64,000 nucleotides of DNA from Periplaneta americana (taxonomy: Eukaryota > Arthropoda > Insecta > Blattodea > Blattidae). The stretch covers positions 153,665,955-153,729,954 of the forward strand of contig NC_091122.1 in assembly GCF_040183065.1 (NCBI RefSeq), in the 5' to 3' direction. This document shows positions 34,401-46,400 of the stretch, piece by piece. Below the pieces are notes generated by a model. That model was given only the letters and a program-made list of their open reading frames with translations. It was not told the DNA's origin and did no database searches. The translations under genes and the position numbers were made by a program. Numbering within the stretch: position 1 is the stretch's first letter; each line of letters begins with the position of its first letter.

Positions 34401-37400
34401 CTGCTAGGGAATAACCACTTCCGAGCTTTCTTACAGCCCAATTCAGTCATAAACCCCTTCCTTACAACTAATGAAGAGAAAAAATGGAGTGATTTCTTAG
34501 TTTACACGGAATTTTCAGTTAGTACACTTTCCATCCTAAAATGGTTCAATATTTTGCCGAACAGTGCATTTTTCTCGTTGAAACTTATATTTTACTAAGA
34601 AATCATAGTGTAGAATGACCGTTCAGAATGTGGCGAGTAACTGATACGGTATTAAGTAAGAAAAAAATCTTTGTTGAGAGAACTCTGATCAAATGAAACC
34701 CTGAAGATAAGCATGTCATATTAGGTCATATTAGAAGACCTAAAATGTCAAGCCATCATCTAGCTCAGGAAATTGGAAAGATTAGAACTTAAAAGTTTGA
34801 TGTGTTAGCTAAATAAACTTTCTATCATTCAAAGACCGGAATCCCCTGATTTCAATGCAACGGTTAATTTCTACAACTGCTTGCTTCATTCTATCCATGA
34901 TGGAAATGTCCATAAATCACGCATTTTCATGACAGTCAAGACATAGTTTCGAGTAGACAGTGGTGTATATTCTCAAAATTCGATTTCTGATAATAAAAAA
35001 CTCCCATGTTGTACATGAAAATCCACTGTACTATCAAAAAGTAGATGTGTGAAATGCTCACTGTGTCACTGGTCTAATATTTAATTAAAGAGACTAGCCG
35101 TACCCGTGTGCTCCACTGCACCCGTTAGAAATAAATATAAAGTAATTACATAATTAAAATAGGACATTTGATCCAGGGAACATTCGTGTTTGATAGAAGG
35201 ATAAATCGTTTATTATGATACTTAATTTAAATTGTATTTGCATAATTAAAATGCGATCATTTTGATCCAGAGACCACTCACTTGGTCATAAAAATTATTT
35301 TAGGAAATACAGGAAACGAATGTACAGAATAGCCTATCAAATTTTCTGTGCATAAGAAGCTATTTTAATCTTACCTGTCCTCGACTCACTCAGAAGTTAC
35401 TGTAATAACATTATAGCATTATGTCCATCCAGAGAAACTACACTTTCCAATGGTGAATTAATAATTAATTATACAAATCGGTTAATTTAGCTTCCGATAT
35501 TACTTCATACAAACACAGAAACATTATCTGTAGGCTATCTTTCATAGCTTTCGATTGTTGCTGTCCAAGGCCCCTTATAGACGAAGTCATTTGTTTTTTA
35601 ATTCATTACACGGCCTTAGATGGCAGTTATTTTAATTTTAAAACTCATTTATCTCATTAAATATCAGTCCTATCAAAATTTTTCAAAGAATAAAACTTAT
35701 CATAAATAATTTTTAAAGAAACTTTTGTTATGTAACATTTTTCACAAAAATCAATAATAAGCGAGATATTTCGATTTATTTAATTCAGGCCCCCTTATAA
35801 CCTCCTTTTAAATAATGTATTTTGAATGCCATATAGCCTAAAATCTAAGTTACAATGAACTTAATTTATATTGCAATTTTCATCGAAATCCGTTCAGCCA
35901 TTATCGCGTGAAAAGGTAACAAACAAACATACATACAGACAGACAGACAGACACATACAAACAAAAATTTCAAAAAAGCGATTTTCGGTTTCAAGGTGAT
36001 TAATTATATATGTTAGGACCAATTATTTTTGGAAAATCGAAAATTACCAGAAAAATTTCGGCTACAGATTTATTATTAGTATAGATAATACAGTGCGTTC
36101 GTAGCTCGGTTGGACTGTTCTGCAGCGGCCTTGGACTGGGTAAACGTAAATGACCGGCAAGTCATGGGTACGGAACACTAACTACTCTACTAACATTAGG
36201 CTACAGCGCTACTCTGGTGGCAAGTGCGCCAATCTTCACCCAGTCCAAGGCTGCCACAGAATGGTCCGGCCGAGCTACGAACGCACTGTACATGTGGACT
36301 ATTATATGAAAAACATACTAATACCATTTTTTTGTATGCTCACTGAGAGTGAAAAACATTACACATTCTCAGTAGGACAATGCAACTTTCCATATACCAC
36401 ACTGCTCATTTGATACTCTCTGTCAAATGGTGGCAGTATAATCAGGTCGAGGAATATGGCCATCAAATTCTCCTGATTTGTCTGATTTTATCTGTGAGAA
36501 AACTTCAAACAAAAAGTGTATCGTAACAATATGCTCTTTTTGCAAAAATTGGAAACATAGATAAGAAGAATGTTCCACAAAATATCTAACTGCCTATTGC
36601 ACATTATGGTACATTTATATCAACGAACAAACAAGTTATTGTTAATTATTTCAGATAAAGCTATGCAACCGATACTAATCGTTCGGTTACCAGTTATATC
36701 TTCTACCCCATGTCGAAGTGCTAACAAATTTGCTCTTACAAGGGAACCGTCCCAGGTTGTGCAGTTAAGAGAAATAAAATAGACTAGGACATTAATGAGA
36801 GAACTGTGATACGGTGTTGCAGAACTATGAGGATCCAAGTACATGCAAGAAACGGCATAAGTAGCATCGATTTTCGAGTCAGTATATTTCGTAAACGAGG
36901 AAAAAGCGAAATGAATGATTATCACCATGTTTCTTAACGAACGAAAATTAGATTAAATATGCATTTTCATTAAATTCAAGCACCACGACCTGGGATGATT
37001 CCTTTGTTAGATATGGCACCATTAAGAAGCAGGATGTTATGCAGTTTAATGCACATTTTAAAAAGATGTTTACTTTACAGTAACACAAAACACAAGGAAT
37101 GAGTTAAATTAATTTACGTCTACCTTATTAATTGCACCAACTGAAACTGAATATTTATAGCATATATTTAATAGATTTCTTAAAGTACTCTTACCATTTT
37201 GTTACTCTTTAGTTTCAAGAATTTGTAAACTAAAAACTACACAAATAACGAAAGTAGTGTTGAAGTCCCTACCGAGGAATAGTAAGGACTATTCTGTGAT
37301 TTTGAAGTGTAGAATGTAACAGCTGAGTATCCTATTTTCTAATATAAAGAATGACAAAAATATTTACATCGTGAAATTAAAAAAAAAAAAAAAATTTCCT

Positions 37401-40400
37401 CTTTGCTTTAATGTTTCAGTGTAGCTAATTATTTATCATCAATAATGCTGAATCTCTGAAACAAAACAATAAGATAAAAGAACATTCAAGATTTTGACAT
37501 TAAATACTTGGTAAATATATTTTTTCTTTATGGTATTACAGTTGTGTCACCCCATTCTAGGACACTTTCATTTGACAGTTATTTAAATATAAGTCACTCA
37601 CCTTCATCCCTTTTGGGTCCAACTCAGAGAAATGTGTTGGCTCCTTTTTGATCTCACTTGTACATTCTTCTCCCTCCTGGAACCAATATTGAACAAATTA
37701 ATTTCCCTTCAACTGCACCAAAGCGTCTGCCATGACTCTATACACACTGCAGTGGAACATGGCAGGGAATTCGATGCAAGGGGGCACAAAGCACAATCTC
37801 ACATACAACACCACCGCCTCACTAGAAAGCAAAACTGAACAGCACTTACCATTCAACTTTCTTTCTAGCAATATGTAAATACAGCTATGTGCAGTGACAA
37901 AACAAAGTCACTAAGGAGAAATCACCAGACACTGTTGTTTTGCCACTACAGGATTAGTACAGCATACATCTGTAATTTCCCTGCTGTGAATAATATTATT
38001 TTAGCTTCTTAATTAGGATAAGGAATTGGGTTATGGAAGAAAACAAGTTGAGTGTCTGCTTCCACCTTGCTTGGGGAACTCTGAGCCCACAGCTAGGCAC
38101 TTTTGACTCCATTCTCGATCAGCGAAAGGATCTCAATGACCCAAAATATCCCTTAACCCAAAACTTTGCTGCATACAGTGTGGTCACCTCTATAAAAAAA
38201 AAAGGGCATACCCCCCTTCTCAGTCGTGGGGACAGCATCGATGTTGGAACACCATCCTTCAGGGCTTTGCCAGCCTTGGTGGAACTCCGGTGGCTTTTGG
38301 GCATTATTTTTCCTGCATGAAGTAAAATACATCACCTCCAGAACTTAGAAACATGTATGATCCTGCAGCTCAAGAGACGATTGCATCTTTTAGTACCATC
38401 CCACCGATTTAAGTGTCCCCAAAAACTGGCTCCACCACTTCCTGTCAGCAAACCGACCAAATTCGATTCTCACCCACTTGCTACCTGACAAGAAAAACAA
38501 TAAGGTTGCAAGGCTTCAAACACTCTCTCTTTCACACAAACACACGCGTGTTCTTTCACTCTACAATATATACAGGGGAAGAAAATAGAGAAAGAAAAGT
38601 AAGGTCTCTAAGAAAAAGAGATGCATAAAGAGGGTTGTGTATGGTTGGCTGTGCCTTTTCATCTGCATTGACTCCATCTGTGCCATCTTGGTCCGCCTTC
38701 AGCTTGCGTTCCAGTTGCTTCTTGTAGTTGAGATGCAGGCCATCCCACTCCAGGCGCGTTGGCACACAGCTCCAAACATCTGGGAGAAATAGTACCACTG
38801 TTTCAACCCGCGCTGGTACCACACGCCCCTTGTGGGTAGACTCGCCCCGCCGGTAGTATATCTCCAGAAACCGATACCTGTCAGGGTCAGAAGTTACCCT
38901 CGCATTACAAGCAACATAGACTACCTTAACTTCGGAGGCGAATGAGCGACAAGCAAGTCCGGAACTCCGAGGCTGCCAAGGTGGATAATTGGATTGTTTC
39001 CTGCATCCCTAAAAGTACCCAACATTCATGTCTAGCTCCAACTACGCTTGGAAGTAAATACAACTAGAGTGTACCATTCTGCTACATACACATACAATGT
39101 ATTTGTTTTGCTCACAAAAATGAAGTGAGCAATATGACATTAACATGGAATGGATTGTCAGTAATAACGACCACAGAAATCACCTCACTTCACCAAACAT
39201 ACATTCACCAACACTTACACTAAGATATATCATTTTAACACGTACAGTCTAATTTAACCTTCCCTATCAAACTATCACTGAAATGTCTATTAATGTAACC
39301 TTCAAAATAATAGTTACGTAGCAATGTATATTAAATAACTTAAACACATGCCATTTTAATGCTGGATGGACATCACAGTCGTATATAAGTTTGTTCATTA
39401 TTAACGCCACAATCTATATATCGTTTTTCATGGAGAATGTGTCCTGGTAACCTCAAAACAAATATCTCATTACATCCATTTTAATTCCTTACCACTATAT
39501 GGAATTTTCTTCTGCAGCTATGCTTTGAGTTCCCTTTATGTGCCCCACCCTTTGTATTCTGGCTAGAATTAAAATGAGATAACAATAAAATAAGACAGGA
39601 CAAAAACAAGATTCTTGTAGGACTGGCACAGCTGAGATAGTAGCAAGTTGGACTCAAGATCTGAAGCTGTTCTCGCATGCAGGTTCAAATAACAATGCAG
39701 CTAATTGTCTTGTTAGGGGTTTTTAGAGATTTTTCCAAACTGTAAAGCACATATTGGGTAATTCTATGTCAAATCCTCAGACTTACCTCGCCATGTACCA
39801 TATTGCTATCACCAATTCTACTGACAAGAGCAATAAGCCTTCAGGATATAGAGTGTTCCGAATAGAGTAAATATTTCAAGAGTCGTCCAATATCTATTAA
39901 AGGGAATTAAGTTTTCTGCTGAGTCTGACAGTATGATCGAGAATTTCTGTTGTGATTGTGTGACTGAAATAGATGTTTCTCGATTTACTATATAATAGCA
40001 GTATCAAAGTTGTTAGTCGCCCTACAGTGTATAATATTGTTAGAAAATGAATAGAGACTAAAAGTATACAAAGGTAAAAGCAATGTTTCGATGAGGAAAT
40101 CCCCAAACAATATAAAACTCTGTGTAGAATGTTTTTAAATAAAACTATAATATATTATTTTTATTTTTTATGTAATAATTAATGGTGATGATAAGTGATT
40201 CTCCAAGAGATTCTTTCACTACTATCTTGGGGATCACATGATGTAAGCTGATAGTGCAGCTATAGATAGTGAAAATATTGCTCAATGGTAAGAAAAGTGC
40301 CACTAGGGGAAGGGATGGCAGGTGAGGCTATGAAAACCATTATATTCTACTGAAACACCTTGTACATTTAGCTTTAAATGCTGTTTACCAAAACCTACAT

Positions 40401-43400
40401 TTTCCAAGTTGTCAGAACACTTTGTAGAAAAACTATTTTAACTAGACACAGTAATTTTCACGCTATCTTAGCTCTCTATTACTTTTATTAAGATCATTCT
40501 GCCCTACATTTGATTATATGAGAGAAAAAAAGAAATTAAGTTGTTAAAGAAATTCAAATATGCCCAAAGGCCATAATATTTAAACGAACAATATTCCTTC
40601 TGGCAAGAGTGACTCCTGCTACTTCTAAGTGTATGTGTTTAAACTGAAATGTAAGAAGAGAGAAAACTGCACCAATGCATGTGTATTTACTGCAATTACT
40701 AATGAAAACTTAATTATGATGTTTTGTTTTTTCAAGAAGTAAAGCAATGTATCAGAACTGAATATTTTTTACAACTTTTGCGCGGCCTAACAACTAACTT
40801 CCTTAAAGTTTTTAGTCAACCTACATCATATATGTCGTTAGAAACTTGAGAGACTGGATGTGTACAAGACAAAAAGCATAAGAGGATGCACATGTTTTGA
40901 CGAAAGAAAACCTTTAGAGTAAATACTTTGTGTAGAAAGTTTTCAAATAAAACTATGTGAGTTTTATTTTTTATGGAATATAACTGGTGGGCTAGTAAGA
41001 ATTTTTTTGGCTACCTTGGAAGCTCATAATGCACTACAAGCAGTTGAAGTGCCACCTAGCAGTAAGAGAATAAAAAATGGATTGTAAGTGATGTGTCGAG
41101 TTAATTTTTAATAATTTTTTGTCCTAATTATACTTTATGACTGCCAATTCCTAGTAAAAAAAAATGTACTCAAAAGAGGAAAGAGGTCTATTCCATGTTC
41201 ATGCAGAGCAGAACTCTACAGATTTTGGGCTCAACTCCTGACTAATTTGAAATATGATAACAGACTGAGTTACAAAACGGACCTTAAGTCGACAAAGCTG
41301 TCTTACGTACTTATTTAGTGAAAGAATGTACTCCTTTTTATACACCGTAGCATGCAATATATTCTTTTTTCCACCCATTGCCCTTTTCGCCTTCAAATTC
41401 CTGACAATGCATTCTCAGAACTTACAGATATTCAAGCAGATACGAAAATCTCCTGCAAGGACGCGGGAATTGCACAAAACTTTTAGATATTTCTTCTTCC
41501 AATTTCCCCATTTATTTTATCTTCACTGTTATGATAGGATTACAAGGCAATATGTAAGGAATTCGGAAGCAAGGAGTCAAGATGGAACTGTCAATGAATA
41601 CCGCCTCGTTTGACTCCCATTCTCTCCGAACAGAATAACACAATGAGTCAAGTTACTGCAACCAAGTATGAGGAAAAAACTGCAACCTGTTTCGTGGTCT
41701 TTCATGGGGAAGAGAACAGCAATAACACATGTTTATATATGCTTGCAAAATCAGCATATCAACATCTACAGCAAAAACTTCACATCATGCAGCAGGTTCA
41801 TACATAGTGTCAAGAGCAAATAACTGGTAAATGTAATTATCAATTTACGTAAGTATCAATCCAGTCTTAACCTTCATGTCAGTATGTTTTAGGTTTGTTC
41901 CAGCATGGTTCAGAATCGATTATGAACCACTGCTCATGTGCAGTAGCTCAGTGTGCATTCCAACAAGACTTGAACTGATTCTGAACTCTCTGTTCCCTGC
42001 TCCAACATGCCTTGGAACTTGTTTGGAATGAGCAAAATTGGTTCTCAATTAGAACAGGAACTGGGAATTATGAACTGCTCACACATGCGCAGATGACTTC
42101 TGACATTGAGGTTAAAATGCTTCGAGACTGGGCAGGTTAAAATTAAAAAACAGTCGATCATGAGTGATTTGGAAGATGATAGTGATATATATTATGACGA
42201 ATTAAGTTCGGAAGATGAATATATTTTTAATATGAGAAGAAACTGTGAAGGCCATGAAAGAACAGTTCATGAAATGTTCCAACAACGAAAATCCTGAACT
42301 AGTACTCAACTAGCGCATGCGTCAAAAGATGTTTGGTATTATTTCTTAACGTGTTCTGAATTGCTTGCTGCAACATACCTTTTGAGATTATCTTCAGTAC
42401 AAGAGCATACTAGATATTATATGTAAATTAACTTCCACATTCTTGTTTGCTATCAAGTTTATATAAACTATTATGATAATAAACATTTTGAAAAGACTTT
42501 TACTTATGAATAGAGCCCGGATGTTTGGAAAAATGCCTTTTACTACTCGGTTGATGTAAGTCAAAGTCATAAAGAATTAAATACATTTCGAGGTATTTAA
42601 GAGAGATAGAGCCAATTTTTATTTTGCCTATTTGCGTGTTTCAGCTTTTACATCCTATTTTAATACGTGAATATTTTCCATTTTTTTAAATAAATTGAAA
42701 GATTATTTATTTGCTAATTTGCTATTTTAAGTTATTTTAACAACCAACACTTAATTGCCTTCAATTTAACTTTCTCATGTGTAGGTTTAATGTCGATTAT
42801 CCTACAGTTGTAACACATTTAATAGAACTTATTTTATTAAATAAACGGAATTAGAAGTATGCTTAAAATCCCCTCCCACCTACCCAAATGCCATTAGTGA
42901 GAAGTACAAACTATACTATCTCTAAATACTGGCATACAGGAAATAAAACAAATCTGCCAAACAATGAAAGATAATACTACAGTTGTGGTAAACACAGTCC
43001 ATCTGCACTAGCTTGCTTCAAACATGCCTCAGTTACGTCAGTTGACTAGCACGATTTTTTCTGCGATAAGAACTATTCTACCTGATAGAAGGCAGAATTT
43101 ACTTTCTTACTTACTTATTAGCTTTTAAGGAACCCGGAGGTTCATTGCCGCCCTCACATAAGCCCGCCATTGATCCCTATCCTGAGCAAGATTAATCCAG
43201 TCTCTACCATCATATCCCACCTCCCTCAAATCCATTTTTATATTATCTTCCCATCTATGTCTCGGCCTCCCCAAAGGTCTTTTTCCCGCCGGCCTCCCAA
43301 CTAACACTCTATATGCATTTCTGGATTCACCCATACGTGCTACATGCCCTGCCCATCTCAAGCGTCTGGATTTTATGTTCTAATTATGTCAGGTGAAGAA

Positions 43401-46400
43401 TACAATGCGTGCAGCTCTGCGTTGTGTAACTTTCTCCATTCTCCTGTAACTTCATCCCTCTTAGCCCCAAATATTTTCCTAAGAACCTTATTCTCAAACA
43501 TCCTTAATCTCTATTCCTCTCTCAAAGTGAGAGTCCAAGCTTGAAGGCAGAATTTAACATCTGAAAATCGAAAACGTACCTTGTGGTGATGTGCATCAAA
43601 TAGTTAGTGGTGTTGCATAAATATAATATAAATTAAGTGATAAAATATATTATCTCTTCCCTTAAACTTACAGTAGATTTTCATGTTTTTAATTGCCATT
43701 TTGCCTGCCTATTGCGTCTTTTCTAGATTTATAGTGCCCTTTTTTTTGTCTGCATATTGTCTTTTCTAGATTTACAGTACCTTTTTTCATGTTTAATTGC
43801 CTTTTTTTGCCTATCGTGTCTTTTCAAGATTTATAGTACCTTTTTTTTTTTTTTTTGCTTGTGTATTGTCTTTTCTAGATTTAATGTCTTTTTTGCCTGC
43901 ATATTGTGTCTTTTCTAGATTTACAGTGCCCTTTTTCATGTTTAATTGCCTTTTTTTTTTGCCTATCTATTGTCTTTTCAAGATTTATAGTTCCTTTTTC
44001 ATGTATTGTATTTTCTAGATTTACAGTATCTTTTTTTTATGTTTCAATTGCCTTTTCTGCCTACTTTTTGCCTACGTAATGTGTCTTTTCTAGATTTACA
44101 GTGCCCTTTTCATGTTTTAATTGCCTTTTTTTTTGCCTGCCTACTTTAAATATTGTAAATGTCTGAACATCCGGGCTCAATTTATGAAATATGAATTGTT
44201 TTGGGTATACAAGGTGGAATCTTTATGATAGATCAAAATTCTGAATGGGATTTATATCGGAATTTCCATATATATTTTAACAAATGAGCTTAATGTAATG
44301 GAAGATAGTTAAATCCTATTTGGAAATTTCGAATATATCATCTAATATAGAGACACTGCGGAGAAAAATAAATTGGTTTATTTTATAAAGAAGAAAATCT
44401 ATTAAACCGCCAATATATACATGAAATAATTTTAAAATCATTCAATCACCAGATGTTGGCTAAACTTTTATAGTTTTTTCTTTAATGAAGTTTAACCTCA
44501 ATAGTGAATTTTCCTATATGCATAAACTACAAAGAGCACTAAAACATAAATTTTCTCTTTACTTTAATACAAATGTTTAATATAATCTTTCAACATGAAT
44601 ATATTTCTATCATTCTACCACTATGTATAAACCTGCTGCACCAGATTTGCAAATGTCTGAAAAACATTATACACAAAAAAACCAACATGCCACTTACCCG
44701 CAATACATAACAGTACCAGACAAAAACAAAGCAGTGAACTATCTTGAGAAAGAAGATAGCAGTGAGACAGACGGAACACACAATAAGCAATCACATTAAA
44801 ATTATTATCCCAGCTTCTATATAATATGCATTCAAATAGTAAATTCCCTTTCTGCCCAAAAACACTAAATAAAAAATATCTGAACCACCTGTGAAAATAT
44901 ATAGCATGTGATTGATGCACTGGATAGTTTACCAGAAAATAATGCAATAGACAGCTTCCGATATCTCAAGACAAAAAGTTGCTATGATTCCTAAAAGAAA
45001 GGAAAAAAAATAAAAAAATCACAGAAACCAACTACCTTAAATAAAGTAAACTTCGTTGACATTTAGATACACGCAATAAATATATCATATCACCAACTTT
45101 AAATTACGCAGATCTTCCAAATTGCTGACTGAGGTTGGAGGAGCACACCTGAAGATGTCCAGATTTTTAAAACAAAAAATGCCACTCAAATAAAGAAAAA
45201 TCTACAACTAACATAAGTAACATACAAAGAAGAGAACAAAACAATACATAACATACTACAGAGTCTCAAATATTCATAATCTTTCTATGTTTTCTACATT
45301 ACCATACAAATGCATAATACCTGCTTTCACGTACAGTTTCCACAGTCTATATTCAGAACATCGATGGATTAAGTAGAACTATTCCTTAATTTGTAACTGT
45401 AAATGTTAAGTACACAGAAATTACGGGCAAAAAAAAATTAAAAGCTCAATTAGTAGTATAGGTACATATTTAAGAAGCTCTTTCTTAAAATACACCTATG
45501 AAGATAGAAATGTGCATTTAATTTCGTCTTTTATTTTATTTCATGATAAAAACACCTCCATCAGGTATAAACATTTGTGGAAAAATTTCAATTCGCATGT
45601 TCTCATGTCGAGGAATGGATACATACTTTAGGTGATTAACAAAGCAACAGGGACAAAATTATCATTTGTATAAATGTCTCACTTCTCCAACCATAAACAC
45701 AGAAGTGTTTCGATATAGAAACCCTAGGGACAGGCACATAAGGCTCAATATACAGAGTTTTATTGGTTTTGTTTACCGATCTGTGGCATGTGGACTGACT
45801 GGCACTAGTCTACTGTCTACCAGCCACTCTGCTCCCCGATTTCCCTTCATGTTGGACACATACATGCATGTTGTGATTGTTGAGAGATAAAATATAGAAT
45901 GGTTCGCTATTTGACTCTAGAAAATAAAAGAAGTGTTTGTATGCAAGACATATTATAAGTAGGAATTGGCTTGCAGGGTCTCTACAGATTTTATTGTGAA
46001 ATTTCTGAGTAAACTGCCAATGAGACAGGCAGTACATAAGTTAGAGAATGAATTTGAGAACAAGGGGTCAGTGTTGATCAAAAAAGCCCTAGCAACAGAC
46101 CAGTTTTAACAGAGACTAAAGTAGATGACACTGATGCTATTCTCAAACATGTGATTTTTATCTGTGGGCTACTGTTAAACAGAGTCTAATCCACATACAT
46201 TTCAAGAAATAACAGATAACGATGAGTTAGGAATTACAACAATTTCAGTGAAGGAACTGGGGAGAATGAACGAGAACATATTTACGTGATGTTATACTTG
46301 TGTGGGATAAAAGGGTCGACATTTTCAGCATCTACAGTAGAACCCCGATTATCCATCACCCTATTAACCGATGGGCGGATTATCCTATTGTTTTTCTGTT

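Larger units (their letters stand above)
34725..36710 (+). pseudogene. mariner-like transposase relic, split by insertions
   Basis: Left part (34725-35085): MSSHHLAQEIG, QRPESPDFNATVNFYN, LLHSIHDGNVHKSRIFMT, KVDVWCALSVS. Right part (36290-36710): YYMKNILIPFF, WPSNSPDLSDF and FKQKVYRNN. Together these follow the order of a DD..D mariner-like transposase (YWS..NP..., VWCA(L/I)S..R(I/L)(I/Y)GPIFF, Y..NIL.PFF, WP.RSPDLS..DF(Y/F)LWG.LK.KVY.N). The motif that should be T/SDEA is degraded (TVKT). Two repeats (35090-36088 and 36091-36288) split it. Confidence 0.7.
42511..44182. mobile_element. DNA element with GAGCCCGGATGTT ends
   Basis: GAGCCCGGATGTTTGGAAAA at the left and, read back from 44182, GAGCCCGGATGTTCAGACA. 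The interior holds a 5'-truncated LINE (43102-43542) and, at the right, a minisatellite (43680-44150). No transposase is visible. Target duplication not evident; ends may be off by a few bases. Confidence 0.65.

Noticed and set aside
38556..38654. Extension of the CCAR1 exon to 38556 as coding
   Set aside because: The extra residues are unlike the family and the only donor at the end (GTATAT) is no better than nearer candidates. Left as an uncertainty, not as coding sequence.
42106..42297. Small acidic frame MSDLEDDSDIYYDELSSEDE
   Set aside because: Could be the start of a transposon accessory protein, but there is only 63 codons, no partner gene and no recognised family. Mentioned under the intron stretch only.
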